DNA of 64,000 nucleotides from NCBI RefSeq assembly GCF_000402035.1, contig NC_021294.1:310001-374000 (forward strand), read 5' to 3'. The translations under genes and the position numbers were made by a program. The notes under the pieces were generated by a model. That model searched no databases. It worked only from the letters and a program-made list of their open reading frames with translations, and was not told where the DNA came from. The stretch comes from Caballeronia insecticola. Its GTDB lineage: Bacteria; Pseudomonadota; Gammaproteobacteria; Burkholderiales; Burkholderiaceae. Below, piece by piece: positions 54,421-63,483 of the stretch (within the stretch, counting starts at the first letter, position 1; the number at the start of each line of letters is the position of its first letter).

Positions 54421-55872
54421 TCAGATCACGTACAAATCGACGTATTCATTGACCGGCATTGCTTCGAGCTGTGCCTGATCGAGCGATACCGCGAGGATCG
54501 CCTGCTGTTGCTTCTGCGGGAAACGGCGCGCCAGGTTCGTCCTGAACTTCTCGACGAGCAGCGGAATGCCGTCCGCGCGACGACGCTTGTGACCGATCGG
54601 ATACTCGACTGCGATTTCATCGAGCGTCGAGCCGTCGTTGAATTCGACGGTGAGCGCGTTTGCAATCGAGCGCTTTTCCGGGTCGTGATAATCCTTCGTG
54701 TATTGCGGGTCTTCCACGCATTCCATCTTCGCGCGCAACACGTCGATGCGCGGATCTTGCGCGATCGAATCTTCGTAATCTGCGGCGGTAAGACGGCCAT
54801 GAATCAGCGGCACGGCGATCATGTACTGAATGCAGTGATCGCGGTCCGCGGGATTGTTCAGCGGCCCCTTCTTGTCGATGATGCGAATCGCCGCTTCGTG
54901 CGTGCGAATCGTGATCTTCTTGATGTCTTCAACCGATTTGCCCGCTGCCTTCAGCTTGCCGTGCAAAGTCATCGCGGCTTCGACTGCGGTTTGCGAGTGG
55001 AATTCGGCGGGGAATGAGATCTTGAAGAGCACGTTCTCCATCACGTACGAACCGTACGGACGCTGGAACTTGAATTCGTTGCCCTTGAAGAGCACGTCGT
55101 AAAAGCCCCATGTTTTAGCGGTCAAAACAGACGGATAGCCCATTTCGCCGGTCTTCGCGATCAGCGCGAGACGCACGGCGCGAGAAGTCGCATCGCCTGC
55201 GGCCCACGACTTGCGCGAGCCCGTATTCGGCGCGTGACGATACGTGCGCAGCGAGTGGCCATCGACGAAAGCGAGCGAGACCGCGTTGATGAGCTCATCG
55301 CGCGTGAGTCCGATCATCTGCCCGACAACCGCCGTCGACGCCAGCTTCACGAGCAAAACGTGATCGAGGCCGACCTTGTTGAAGGAGTTCTCCAGCGCGA
55401 TGCAGCCTTGAATTTCGTGCGCCTTGATCATCGCGATCAGGACGTCTTTCATCGTGAGGGCTTTCTTGCCCGAGGCGATCGCGTTACGCGAGAGCCAGTC
55501 GGCGGTGGCGAGAATGCCGCCCAGATTGTCCGACGGATGGCCCCATTCGGCGGCGAGCCAGGTGTCGTTGAAGTCGAGCCAGCGGATCATCGCGCCGATG
55601 TTGAAGGCGGCCTGAACCGGGTCGAGCTGAAACTGGGTGCCCGGCACCTTGGCGCCGTTGGGGACGATCGTGCCGGGCACGATCGGTCCCATCAGCTTGG
55701 TGCAGGCCGGGTACGAGAGGGCTTCGAGTCCGCAACCGAGCGTGTCGATCAGGCAGTTGCGCGCTGTTTCAAGCGCAAGCGTGCTGTCGACCCGATAGTT
55801 GAGAACGTAGTCGACTATATCGACGAGTACCTTGTCCGGATCGGGCCGGACGTTGGAGATGTGGCTGCTCAT
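54421..55872 (-). CDS. prpD: 2-methylcitrate dehydratase
   Basis: 483 aa, the normal PrpD length and MmgE/PrpD fold. Blocks: [54 protein letters not shown], and [25 protein letters not shown]. Dehydrates 2-methylcitrate to 2-methyl-cis-aconitate in the propionate-degrading methylcitrate cycle; many betaproteobacteria use AcnD/PrpF in its place, but neither is seen here. Last gene of prpB-prpC-prpD. There is no clear ribosome-binding site, and a hairpin lies in the 66-base gap after prpC, so its expression may be tuned separately. Confidence 0.95.
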   Translation of the reverse strand: MSSHISNVRPDPDKVLVDIVDYVLNYRVDSTLALETARNCLIDTLGCGLEALSYPACTKLMGPIVPGTIVPNGAKVPGTQFQLDPVQAAFNIGAMIRWLDFNDTWLAAEWGHPSDNLGGILATADWLSRNAIASGKKALTMKDVLIAMIKAHEIQGCIALENSFNKVGLDHVLLVKLASTAVVGQMIGLTRDELINAVSLAFVDGHSLRTYRHAPNTGSRKSWAAGDATSRAVRLALIAKTGEMGYPSVLTAKTWGFYDVLFKGNEFKFQRPYGSYVMENVLFKISFPAEFHSQTAVEAAMTLHGKLKAAGKSVEDIKKITIRTHEAAIRIIDKKGPLNNPADRDHCIQYMIAVPLIHGRLTAADYEDSIAQDPRIDVLRAKMECVEDPQYTKDYHDPEKRSIANALTVEFNDGSTLDEIAVEYPIGHKRRRADGIPLLVEKFRTNLARRFPQKQQQAILAVSLDQAQLEAMPVNEYVDLYVI

Positions 55873-55893
55873 AATAGGTCTTTGAATGAAGAA

Positions 55894-55917
55894 CTCCGGC
55901 CGCGTGCGAGGCCGGAG
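55894..55917 (-). promoter_or_regulatory. Intercistronic hairpin between prpC and prpD
   Basis: Perfect 8-bp stem CTCCGGCC/GGCCGGAG with an eight-base loop in the 66-base gap, 21 bases before the prpD start. There is no T run, so it may adjust mRNA stability, partial termination or initiation rather than end transcription. Confidence 0.45.
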
Positions 55918-55938
55918 CGAATACGAAAAGGTAAGTGA

Positions 55939-57108
55939 TCAGACGCGCGCGTCGAGCGGCTCGAATTTCAAATTCTCCGGTCCGGTGTAATTCGCACTCG
56001 GCCGGATGATCTTGTTGTCGATGCGTTGCTCGATGATGTGCGCGCTCCACCCCGACGTGCGCGCGATCACGAACAGCGGCGTGAACATGGCCGTGGGCAC
56101 GCCCATCATGTGATACGAAACGGCGCTGAACCAGTCGAGATTCGGGAACATCTTCTTGGCGTCCCACATCACCGTTTCCAGCCGTTCCGCGATGCCGAAA
56201 AGCTTGGTATCGCCCGCTTCCTTCGAGAGTTTCTTCGCGACTTCCTTGATGACCTTGTTGCGCGGATCGGCGATCGTGTACACCGGATGGCCGAAGCCGA
56301 TCACCACTTCCTTGTTCTCGACGCGCCGCTTGATGTCCGCTTCGGCTTCGTCGGGCGTCTGATAGCGCGACTGAATCTCGAACGCGACTTCGTTCGCGCC
56401 GCCATGCTTGGGGCCACGCAACGCGCCGATTGCGCCGGTGATCGCCGAGTACATGTCCGAACCCGTGCCCGCGACCACGCGCGCCGTGAACGTCGACGCG
56501 TTGAACTCGTGCTCGGCGTACAGATTGAGCGACACATGCATTGCATCGACCCACGATTTCGAGGGCGCCACGCCATGCAGCAGATGCAGGAAATGTCCGC
56601 CGATGGAATCGTCATCGGTTTCGACTTCGATGCGCTTTCCGTTGTGCGAGTAGTGGTACCAGTAGAGCAGCATCGAGCCGAGCGAGGCCATCAGCTTGTC
56701 GGCGATGTCCTTCGCGCCCGGCACGTTGTGATCGTCCTTCTCGGGCAGGATCGTGCCGAGCACGGAGACGCCGGTGCGCATGACATCCATCGGATGGGCA
56801 GACGCGGGAATCCATTCGAGCGCCGCCTTCAGGTTCGCGGGCAAGCCGCGCAACGCCTTGAGCTTGGTCTTGTACGCCCTCAGTTCGGCCGCGTTCGGCA
56901 GCTTGCCGTGCACGAGCAGATACGCGATTTCCTCGAACTCGGAAGTGGTCGCGACATCGAGAATGTCGTAGCCGCGATAGTGCAGATCGTTGCCGGTGCG
57001 ACCGACGGTGCACAGCGCGGTGTTGCCCGCCGTCACGCCCGACAGCGCGACGGATTTTTTCGGCTTGAATGCGCCGCTCGACGCGGTGCTGTTGTCTGCT
57101 TCACTCAT
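55939..57108 (-). CDS. prpC: 2-methylcitrate synthase
   Basis: 389 aa citrate-synthase family enzyme. The His/Asp active-site set is in [40 protein letters not shown] (His pair) and [42 protein letters not shown] (Asp). [11 protein letters not shown] is the synthase signature. The PrpC sub-type is chosen from operon context and length. Condenses propionyl-CoA and oxaloacetate. AAGGAGA eight bases before the ATG at 57108, 13 bases behind prpB. Confidence 0.95.
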   Translation of the reverse strand: MSEADNSTASSGAFKPKKSVALSGVTAGNTALCTVGRTGNDLHYRGYDILDVATTSEFEEIAYLLVHGKLPNAAELRAYKTKLKALRGLPANLKAALEWIPASAHPMDVMRTGVSVLGTILPEKDDHNVPGAKDIADKLMASLGSMLLYWYHYSHNGKRIEVETDDDSIGGHFLHLLHGVAPSKSWVDAMHVSLNLYAEHEFNASTFTARVVAGTGSDMYSAITGAIGALRGPKHGGANEVAFEIQSRYQTPDEAEADIKRRVENKEVVIGFGHPVYTIADPRNKVIKEVAKKLSKEAGDTKLFGIAERLETVMWDAKKMFPNLDWFSAVSYHMMGVPTAMFTPLFVIARTSGWSAHIIEQRIDNKIIRPSANYTGPENLKFEPLDARV

Positions 57109-57121
57109 CGAATCGTCTCCT

Positions 57122-58021
57122 TCACAAGGGTTGTTTCTGCGCGGCAAAGAGTTGATCCAGCTTGTCTTCGTACGCGTGGTAGCCGAGATACTTGTACAGG
57201 TCGGCGCGTGTCTGCATCGTCTCGACGGCGGCTTTCTGCGTGCCGTCGCGCTTCACGGTTTCATAGAAGTTGAGCGCGGCGGCGTTCATCGCGCGATAGG
57301 CGCCGCAGCAGTACAGGGCGATATCGACGTTCGCGTCCTTCAGTTCGTCGACGGTGAAGAACGGCGTCGTGCCGAACTCGGTCAGGTTCGCGAGAATCGG
57401 CACGCGCACGGCGGCCTTGAAGCGGCGATAGTCGTCGAGCGTTTTCATGGCTTCGGGGAAGATCATGTCCGCGCCCGCTTCCACATACGCGACGGCGCGC
57501 TCGATGGCCGCGTCGATGCCTTCCGAGCCGGCTGCATCGGTGCGCGCCATGATGACGAACGAATCGTCGGTGCGCGCATCCACGGCGGCTTTCACGCGAT
57601 CGACCATTTCGCCGGTCGCCACGACTTCCTTGCCCGGCCGGTGCCCGCAACGTTTCTGCCCGACCTGATCCTCGATATGCACGGCGGCCACGCCCGCCTT
57701 GATGAACGAGCGGATCGTGCGCGCGATGTTGAAGGCGCCGCCCCAGCCCGTGTCGATATCGACCATCAGCGGCAGCGACGACGCGTCGGTGATGCGGCGT
57801 GCGTCGATTAGCACGTCTTCCATCGTGCTGATACCGAGATCGGGCATGCCGAGCGAGTTCGCAGCGACGCCGCCGCCTGACAGATACAGCGCCTTGAAGC
57901 CGACGGCTTCGGCCATCTTCGCGGCGTAAGCGGTGATCGCGCCGACGACTTGCAGCGGCGCTTCCTCGGCGACGGCGGCGCGAAAACGCGCGCCGGGCGT
58001 GGCGGCAGGTGACTGGCTCAT
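57122..58021 (-). CDS. prpB: Methylisocitrate lyase
   Basis: 299 aa. ICL/PEPM-family TIM barrel with the catalytic Cys in [11 protein letters not shown], metal-binding region [11 protein letters not shown] and the C-terminal [11 protein letters not shown] helix. Cleaves 2-methylisocitrate into pyruvate and succinate. GGAG eight bases before the ATG at 58021. First gene of the operon, 20-odd bases downstream of a predicted sigma-54 promoter start and divergent from the activator PrpR. Confidence 0.95.
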   Translation of the reverse strand: MSQSPAATPGARFRAAVAEEAPLQVVGAITAYAAKMAEAVGFKALYLSGGGVAANSLGMPDLGISTMEDVLIDARRITDASSLPLMVDIDTGWGGAFNIARTIRSFIKAGVAAVHIEDQVGQKRCGHRPGKEVVATGEMVDRVKAAVDARTDDSFVIMARTDAAGSEGIDAAIERAVAYVEAGADMIFPEAMKTLDDYRRFKAAVRVPILANLTEFGTTPFFTVDELKDANVDIALYCCGAYRAMNAAALNFYETVKRDGTQKAAVETMQTRADLYKYLGYHAYEDKLDQLFAAQKQPL

Positions 58022-58052
58022 GTTCCGTTCTCCATTTGGGTGCGCGAGAAAA

Positions 58053-58069
58053 GGCAAGTTGCGGGCCAT
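58053..58069 (-). promoter_or_regulatory. Sigma-54 promoter of prpBCD
   Basis: Minus strand TGGCCCG-CAAC-TTGC (58068 to 58054) has GG and GC dinucleotides exactly ten bases apart, matching the -24/-12 consensus TGGCACG-N4-TTGC with one mismatch. The transcription start would be near 58042, 21 bases before prpB. PrpR is a sigma-54 activator, so the pairing is consistent. Confidence 0.8.
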
Positions 58070-58134
58070 TCGCAAACGTGGCGCTAAGTCGTTGATTGCG
58101 TTGAGATGCGACCGCCGGGAAAGCCGCGTTCACG

Positions 58135-58168
58135 TTTCAAATTTGAAATCGGCATTTCAGTTTGGAAA
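58135..58168. promoter_or_regulatory. Two tandem 14-bp palindromic sites, probable PrpR operators
   Basis: TTTCAAATTTGAAA (58135-58148, perfect palindrome) and TTTCAGTTTGGAAA (58155-58168, same outer arms). Starts are exactly 20 bp apart, about two helix turns, and lie 85-115 bp upstream of the -12 element, the usual enhancer distance for sigma-54 activators. Confidence 0.65.
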
Positions 58169-58190
58169 GCGAGCGCGCTATCATGCGCTG

Positions 58191-60083
58191 ATGGAAACTG
58201 CTCACACGCCGCGCATCTGGGCCATCGGCATCAGCAAACTGCGCGATCTTTATCGCGATGTCGCGTCCGAATACGACCAGATCGCCGATCTGCGCATCGT
58301 TGCGCGCGGCTTCGAGGACGCCGTCCACGACATCGAGCACGCAGGCGCGGACCGGCCCGACGTGATCGTCGCGGCGGGATCGAACGGCAGCTATCTGAAG
58401 GCGCGCACCGGCGTGCCGGTGGTGCTGGTCGCGCCGACCGGTTTCGACGTCATGCACGCACTCGCGCGCGCGAAACGCGAAGCGGACTCGGTCGCGCTCG
58501 TCACGCACGGCGAGACGCCGCCCGAATTGAAGCGTTTCTTCGCGGCGTTCGGCATGCAGGTGGAAAGCGCGTCCTATCTCGCCGCCGAGGACGCCGAAGC
58601 CTGCGTGCTCGATCTGCGCGATCGCGGCGTGAAGGCGATCGTCGGCCCCGGGCTCGTCACCGAGTTGGCGGAAGCGGCCGGGCTCAAGTCGGTGTTTCTG
58701 TACTCGCGCGCATCGGTGCAGGCGGCCATCGACACGGCGCTCGACGTTGCGCACGCGACGCTCGCCGCCACGCTCAGGCGCCGTCGTCTCGATCAGGTGC
58801 TGCAGAATCTGCGCGACGGCGTCATCGCGCTCGACGCGCAAGGCCGCATCGAAGCGCTCTCCGGCAAGATGGCGCAGCTGTTGCGGCTGAGCCCGTCGCA
58901 GGCGGTCGGGCGGCGGCTCGCGGAACTCGCGCCGGAAGTCGCGGCGGCGGTGCCGTCGGCGCCGGGCGAATCGCTGGAGACGGTGCGCGGCGCGAGCTAT
59001 GTCGTGCATCGCAGCGCGTGGAGCGACGGGTCCGATGAAGCCGGCGGCGCCATCGTCACCTTTCAGGAATCGGTCGCGCTGCAGCGAATGGACCGCTCCG
59101 TGCGCACGCGGCAACGCGCGACGCAGCTTTCGGCGCGCTATGTGATCGGCGATCTGCTCGGCGAGAGCGCGGCCATCGAACGGGCGCGCGAGCGCATGCG
59201 CCGTTATGCGCGCTCGGATGCGACCGTGCTGATTCGCGGCGAGAGCGGCACCGGCAAGGAACTCGCGGCGCAGGGCATTCACAACGCGAGCGCGCGGCGC
59301 GAGTTTGCGTTCGTCGCGCTCAATTGCGGCGCGTTTCCGGAGACGCTTCTGGAAAGCGAGTTATTCGGCTACGAGGAAGGCGCGTTCACGGGCGCGCGGC
59401 GCGGCGGCAAGCCGGGGCTGATCGAGACGGCGCATCGCGGCACATTGTTTCTCGATGAAATCGGCGAAATGCCGCTGCCGCTGCAAAGTAGGCTGCTGCG
59501 CGTCTTGCAGGAACGCGAAGTCGTGCGGCTCGGTTCAACGGAGCCGCTGCAAGTGGATGTGCGCATCGTCGCGGCGACGCATCGCGCGCTGACCGAGCGC
59601 GTGGAGAAGGGCGAGTTTCGCGCCGATCTGTTCTACCGGCTCAATATCCTGAATCTAGCGCTGCCGCCTTTGCGCGAACGCGCCGCCGATATTCCGCTGC
59701 TCGCCGCGCATTTGCTCGCGCAGGCGCGCAAATCGAACCCTGACACGGCGATGGCATCGCTCGAACCGGTGCTGGCGCGCCTGTCGACGTATCGCTGGCC
59801 GGGGAACGTGCGCGAATTGCAGAACGTGATCGAGCGGATCGCGGTGGAAATGGAGCATGCGCCGGGCGAGCCGCTGACGCCGGCGTTGCTCGAGGAAATC
59901 GCCCCGGAAGTCGTGACGGCTGAAACCGTCGATCAGGCGGACTTGACGCTAAAAGAACGCGCGAAACGCACGCAGGCGGACGAAGTGCGCGCGGTGCTCG
60001 ACGCATTCGATGGCGATCGCGAGAAAGCATGCGCCGCGCTCGGCATCAGCAAGACGACGCTGTGGCGCAAGCTGAATCAGTGA
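58191..60083 (+). CDS. prpR: Propionate catabolism activator PrpR (sigma-54 dependent)
   Basis: 630 aa. Residues 1-190 are the PrpR_N sensor domain (APTGFDVMHALARAKREADSVALVTHGETPPELKRFF), known to bind 2-methylcitrate. Then a PAS-like region (about 195-295), the AAA+ domain with Walker A GESGTGKE (350-357), the sigma-54-contact loop GAFTGA (398-403) and Walker B TLFLDEIGEMP, and a C-terminal Fis-type HTH (DREKACAALGISKTTLWRKL). Divergent from prpBCD, with the two palindromes in the gap. It should activate prpBCD through the sigma-54 promoter found there. Confidence 0.95.
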   Translation: METAHTPRIWAIGISKLRDLYRDVASEYDQIADLRIVARGFEDAVHDIEHAGADRPDVIVAAGSNGSYLKARTGVPVVLVAPTGFDVMHALARAKREADSVALVTHGETPPELKRFFAAFGMQVESASYLAAEDAEACVLDLRDRGVKAIVGPGLVTELAEAAGLKSVFLYSRASVQAAIDTALDVAHATLAATLRRRRLDQVLQNLRDGVIALDAQGRIEALSGKMAQLLRLSPSQAVGRRLAELAPEVAAAVPSAPGESLETVRGASYVVHRSAWSDGSDEAGGAIVTFQESVALQRMDRSVRTRQRATQLSARYVIGDLLGESAAIERARERMRRYARSDATVLIRGESGTGKELAAQGIHNASARREFAFVALNCGAFPETLLESELFGYEEGAFTGARRGGKPGLIETAHRGTLFLDEIGEMPLPLQSRLLRVLQEREVVRLGSTEPLQVDVRIVAATHRALTERVEKGEFRADLFYRLNILNLALPPLRERAADIPLLAAHLLAQARKSNPDTAMASLEPVLARLSTYRWPGNVRELQNVIERIAVEMEHAPGEPLTPALLEEIAPEVVTAETVDQADLTLKERAKRTQADEVRAVLDAFDGDREKACAALGISKTTLWRKLNQ

Positions 60084-60109
60084 ACCGCACGCGTCACGCG
60101 GCAGGCCGG

Positions 60110-60415
60110 TCAGCCGCGCTCCTGCACGCACACCCACGGCGAGAGCACGACCGCCCACAGTTCGGGATCGCGCGCGGCGACATCGGCGGCGGTTTCGGCC
60201 TGCATGCGTTCGATCAGGCCGGCGGAAAGCCATTGGGTGACCTGTTGCGTGTCGTCGTTGGCGACGGCTTCCGCAACACTCACGAGATCCAGGTCGCCCT
60301 TGACCCAGATGAGCACGCCCTTCGCGAAGAAGCGTTCCAGTTCGGGCCAGCCGATCTGGGCGGTTTCACCGAGGAGCTTGGCATAGAGCGGGCTGGGCGT
60401 TGATGCGTCGGACAT
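60110..60415 (-). CDS. DUF2288-family small protein
   Basis: 101 aa: MSDASTPSPLYAKLLGETAQIGWPELERFFAKGVLIWVKGDLDLVSVAEAVANDD is a close match in style to DUF2288, a short proteobacterial family of unknown function. The rest, QQVTQWLSAGLIERMQAETAADVAARDPELWAVVLSPWVCVQER, is helical, then a strand. No signal or membrane segment. I prefer the ATG at 60415 over a GTG at 60448. Confidence 0.8.
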   Translation of the reverse strand: MSDASTPSPLYAKLLGETAQIGWPELERFFAKGVLIWVKGDLDLVSVAEAVANDDTQQVTQWLSAGLIERMQAETAADVAARDPELWAVVLSPWVCVQERG

Positions 60416-60422
60416 GGCGTAA

Positions 60423-60466
60423 AGCGGTAAAAAGAAAGCGTCCGACACTATAACGCAGTGCCGGAC
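60423..60466 (-). terminator. Terminator of the pcaHG operon
   Basis: Hairpin GTCCG-a-CACT ... AGTG-c-CGGAC (60440-60466) with a single internal mismatch. On the minus strand it is followed by CTTTCTTTTTA (60439 to 60428). Confidence 0.7.
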
Positions 60467-60477
60467 GCCTTCGTTTC

Positions 60478-60510
60478 AAACGACTGCCAAACGACTGCCA
60501 AACGACTGCC
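60478..60510. repeat. Three tandem 11-bp repeats after pcaG
   Basis: AAACGACTGCC is repeated three times without change at 60478, 60489 and 60500, between the pcaG stop and the terminator hairpin. It is not coding. Confidence 0.85.
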
Positions 60511-60519
60511 GCAAGAGGC

Positions 60520-61128
60520 TTACAGGTCGAAGAAGACGGTCTCGTTCGGACCGCGCAGATGGATGTCGAATCGGTAGATCGTGCCCGACGCGCCCGGCTT
60601 GGCCGATCCGCCCGCTTCGCGCTTCGCGAGCAGCGTATGACGGCGCTCGGCCGGCACGCTTTGCAGCACGGCGTCTTTCGCGTTGGCTTCGGCTTCGTCT
60701 TCGAAGTAGATGCGCGTGTACGAATGCAGCAGCATGCCGCGCATCAGCACGATGACATCGAGATGCGGCGCGGAATCGTCGGCGGTCTTGCCGGGCTTCA
60801 CCGTGTCGACGATAAAGCGCAGCTTCGGATCCGTGCCCGTGCCCACGCGGGCAAAGCCGCGAAAGCCCGACTCGCGCGCTTCCTGCACGCTCTGCACGTA
60901 GCGGCCGTTGGCATCGGCCTGAGCGACTTCGATCAGCGCGTCGTTGATGGGCTTGCCTTCGGCGTCGAACACGTTGCCGACGACGGCGATATGCTCGCCC
61001 GGCACTTCACGGTCCGCCGCCGATGCGGTGAAGAGGCTCTTCAGGTCGAAGTTGTACTGCTCGGGCACGAGGCCGTAGGCGAAGTACGGTCCGACGGTCT
61101 GCGAAGGGGTTTGATTCAGCTTGGTCAT
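60520..61128 (-). CDS. pcaG: Protocatechuate 3,4-dioxygenase, alpha subunit
   Basis: 202 aa. SQTVGPYFAYGLVPEQYNFDL is the typical alpha-subunit start; the intradiol dioxygenase core GNVFDAEGKPINDALIEVAQADANGRYVQSV and PHLDVIVLMRGMLLHSYTRIYF follow. The alpha subunit lacks the iron ligands and completes the active-site shell. With PcaH it opens protocatechuate to beta-carboxy-cis,cis-muconate. GGAG eight bases before the ATG at 61128 and five bases behind pcaH, so coupled. Confidence 0.94.
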   Translation of the reverse strand: MTKLNQTPSQTVGPYFAYGLVPEQYNFDLKSLFTASAADREVPGEHIAVVGNVFDAEGKPINDALIEVAQADANGRYVQSVQEARESGFRGFARVGTGTDPKLRFIVDTVKPGKTADDSAPHLDVIVLMRGMLLHSYTRIYFEDEAEANAKDAVLQSVPAERRHTLLAKREAGGSAKPGASGTIYRFDIHLRGPNETVFFDL

Positions 61129-61133
61129 GTGGG

Positions 61134-61835
61134 TCACTCCGTCGGCGTCTGGTCCGGGCCGCGCAGCACGATGTCGAATTCGTAGCCGAGCGCGTAGTTT
61201 TCCTGCGTGGTATCGATCGAGAAACGCGACACGAGACGGTGCCGCGCATGCTCGGGAATGCCCTGGTAGATCGGATCGAGTTCGAGCAGCGGATCGCCTG
61301 GGAAGTACATCTGCGTGACCAGACGCGAACCGAAGTACTCGCCGAACAGCGAAAAATGGATGTGATTCGGACGCCAGGCGTTGGGGTGATTGCCCCACGG
61401 ATACGCGCCCGGCTTGATCGTCATGAAGCGATAGCGGCCTTCGTTATCGGTCAGGCAGCGGCCCGCGCCGAGAAAGTTCGGGTCGAGCGGCGCATCGTGC
61501 TGATCGGCCTTGTGGACATAACGGCCCGCGGCATTCGCCTGCCACACTTCCACGAGCGTGTTGCGCACCGGACGGCCGCCTTCGTCGAGCACGCGGCCCG
61601 TCACGATGATGCGCTCGCCGAGCGGCTCGCCATTCTTGGCGGCGTTGCGGGTGAGGTCGGCGTCGAGCACGCCCAGATCTTCAGCGCCGTAGACCGGCAC
61701 GCGGCGGTTGCGCAGGTTTTCCTTCAACGGAATCAGGGGCAGGCCCGGGCTGCGCAGCATCGACGACTTGTAGCCCGGCGACAAATACGGCGGATGGGAT
61801 TCCCAGTCGCGCGGCGTGAGGATGGGGGAGGTCAT
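61134..61835 (-). CDS. pcaH: Protocatechuate 3,4-dioxygenase, beta subunit
   Basis: 233 aa. Iron-ligand blocks of the intradiol beta subunit: VEVWQANAAGRYVHKADQ (first Tyr) and AYPWGNHPNAWRPNHIHFSLFG (second Tyr and two His), binding Fe(III). Preceded by the beta-type N-terminus PPYLSPGYKSSMLRSPGLPLIPL. First gene of a two-gene operon; AGGAG ten bases before the ATG. Divergent from pcaQ. Confidence 0.95.
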   Translation of the reverse strand: MTSPILTPRDWESHPPYLSPGYKSSMLRSPGLPLIPLKENLRNRRVPVYGAEDLGVLDADLTRNAAKNGEPLGERIIVTGRVLDEGGRPVRNTLVEVWQANAAGRYVHKADQHDAPLDPNFLGAGRCLTDNEGRYRFMTIKPGAYPWGNHPNAWRPNHIHFSLFGEYFGSRLVTQMYFPGDPLLELDPIYQGIPEHARHRLVSRFSIDTTQENYALGYEFDIVLRGPDQTPTE

Positions 61836-61893
61836 GTCGACGTGTCTCCTGTATTTGTGAAGTTGATTAGGATGTTTCTGACGGCTACTTTAT

Positions 61894-61910
61894 ATAACGA
61901 CGCAAGTTAT
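61894..61910. promoter_or_regulatory. Inverted repeat between pcaH and pcaQ, candidate PcaQ site
   Basis: ATAAC-GACGCAA-GTTAT, perfect 5-bp arms with a 7-base spacer, 58 bp from the pcaH start and 40 bp from pcaQ. Another ATAAC half-site lies near 61938. PcaQ sites in rhizobia also use ATAAC-type arms. Confidence 0.55.
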
Positions 61911-61950
61911 GGAAAATGATGTTTTGTGCCATCTTGCATAACGGATCGTC

Positions 61951-62889
61951 ATGGATACCGACTTCACCAACACCCGCGTCAAGTTCCGGCATCTGCAGTG
62001 TTTTCTGGCCGTCACGCAGCTTGGCAGCGTGCAGCGCGCCGCCGACAGCTTGTCGATCACGCAGCCCGCGGTATCGAAAACAATCGGCGAGCTCGAATCC
62101 ATTCTAGGCGTGCGGCTGTTCGAGCGCGGGCGGCGCGGCGCGGTGCCGACGCGCGAAGGGCGTTTGTTCGCGCCGCATGCGAGCGCGTGCGTCGCGTCGC
62201 TGCGCGAAGGCGTCGACATGTTGCTGCGCGAGCGCGGCGACGTCCCGGGGACGATCGCGGTCGGCATCCTGCCGACGGTCGCGCCCGTGCTGCTGTCGCC
62301 CGCGCTGGCATCGTTCCGGCAGCAGTGGCCGGCGGTGTCGCTGTCGGTGTGGACGGATTCGAACGCGCTGCTGCTCGAAAAGCTGAAGGCGGGCGATGTC
62401 GATCTCGTGGTCGGACGCCTGTCGGAGCCCGAGGCGATGCACGCGCTCTCGTTCGAGCAGATTTATCGCGAGCCGCTCGCGGTGGTCGTGCGGCGCGAAC
62501 ATCCGCTCACGCTGGAGACGCCGCTTACGCCCGCGTTGCTCGCGCGCTTCGTGATTGTCGTGCCGCCGTTCGGCACGCTGATCCGGCAGTCGGCGGAGAG
62601 CGTGCTGACCGCGTTCGGCGCGCATGCGCTGACGGCGCTCGTCGAAACCTTGTCGGTGTCGCTCGGTCGCTCGCTCGCGATGAACAACGACGCCGTGTGG
62701 TTCGTGCCCGCGGGCGCGGTCGAGCAGGACATCGCGCTCGGCTTGCTCACCGCGCTGCCGATGCCCTTCGCGGGCACGGACGAGCCCATCGGCCTGATTC
62801 GTCGGAACGATTCGGCGCGCACGCCGGTGGAAGAAACGCTCGTCGATGCGTTGCGCGAAGCCGGACGCTCCCGCGCCGGGCGCAAATGA
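61951..62889 (+). CDS. pcaQ: LysR-family pca operon regulator
   Basis: 312 aa. LysR HTH VKFRHLQCFLAVTQLGSVQRAADSLSITQPAVSKTIGELESILGVRLFERG; the RTG/QRAADSLSITQPAVSKTI block is characteristic of PcaQ and GbpR-type LTTRs. C-terminal LysR_substrate domain 90-300 contains GILPTVAPVLL and VGRLSEPEAMHALSFEQIYREPLAVVVRREHPL. Divergent position beside pcaHG makes PcaQ the most probable identity; it responds to beta-carboxy-muconate or similar. The other pca genes (pcaB, C, D, I, J, F) are not in the window. Confidence 0.88.
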   Translation: MDTDFTNTRVKFRHLQCFLAVTQLGSVQRAADSLSITQPAVSKTIGELESILGVRLFERGRRGAVPTREGRLFAPHASACVASLREGVDMLLRERGDVPGTIAVGILPTVAPVLLSPALASFRQQWPAVSLSVWTDSNALLLEKLKAGDVDLVVGRLSEPEAMHALSFEQIYREPLAVVVRREHPLTLETPLTPALLARFVIVVPPFGTLIRQSAESVLTAFGAHALTALVETLSVSLGRSLAMNNDAVWFVPAGAVEQDIALGLLTALPMPFAGTDEPIGLIRRNDSARTPVEETLVDALREAGRSRAGRK

Positions 62890-63104
62890 CCGGCTGTGCG
62901 GTCGGCGCGCAAGTTGCTGAGGCAGCATTTACCGCGCGGATTTCGCGGGAAAGAAATACTATGACAAAAGGCGGCAATGGATTGGAGTGACTGCAACAAA
63001 CGCGCGCGGCGGCGGTCACAAACAGGTTGCTCGTCCGGTAACCCGCCGGCCTCTTCATGGTTCGTCCGCCGCATGCATGCATCGCACCCGAATATGTTCG
63101 CAAG

Positions 63105-63473
63105 ATGAAGACTATTCTGCTCGTCGACGACGACCCCGCCACCATCGAAGCCTGGACCCTCTGCATGCAAGGTGAGGATTGCACCGTGTTATGCGCGTTC
63201 GATGGCAACGGAGCGTTAACGATCCTGGGCGAGCAGGCGGTGGATATCGTCGTGTCCGACTGGATGATGCCGGGCCTGGGCGGCGCGCTGCTGTGCCAGA
63301 CCATGAAGAACGACGCGGCGCTCGCGCACATTCCCTTTCTGATGATTTCCGGGCATCCGAATCCGCCGGCATTCGTCAGTTACGACGGCTATCTGCGCAA
63401 ACCTGTCGACATGGAAACGCTCATCACCGCGGTCAATCGCCTGTGCGCCGCGAAGAAGCGGCCGCTTTACTGA
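63105..63473 (+). CDS. Single-domain response regulator (receiver only)
   Basis: 122 aa. ILLVDDDPATIEAW supplies the acidic pocket, IVVSDWMMPGLGGALL the phospho-acceptor Asp, and YLRKPVDMETL the conserved Lys. No output domain is present. The LVDDDP motif with an extra Asp is normal. Such proteins act by protein contact (CheY-like or phosphorelay shuttles). No kinase is adjacent; the hybrid kinase at 13705 carries its own receiver and Hpt, so pairing is speculative. The chosen ATG starts the receiver fold; an upstream ATG at 63057 adds a His/Pro/Arg tail. Confidence 0.88.
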   Translation: MKTILLVDDDPATIEAWTLCMQGEDCTVLCAFDGNGALTILGEQAVDIVVSDWMMPGLGGALLCQTMKNDAALAHIPFLMISGHPNPPAFVSYDGYLRKPVDMETLITAVNRLCAAKKRPLY

Positions 63474-63483
63474 CGCGTCGCGT

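Noticed and set aside
63105..63473. Pairing of the single-domain response regulator with the hybrid kinase at 13705
   Set aside because: They are 46 kb apart with no shared regulatory site; nothing in the sequence supports a link beyond family type.
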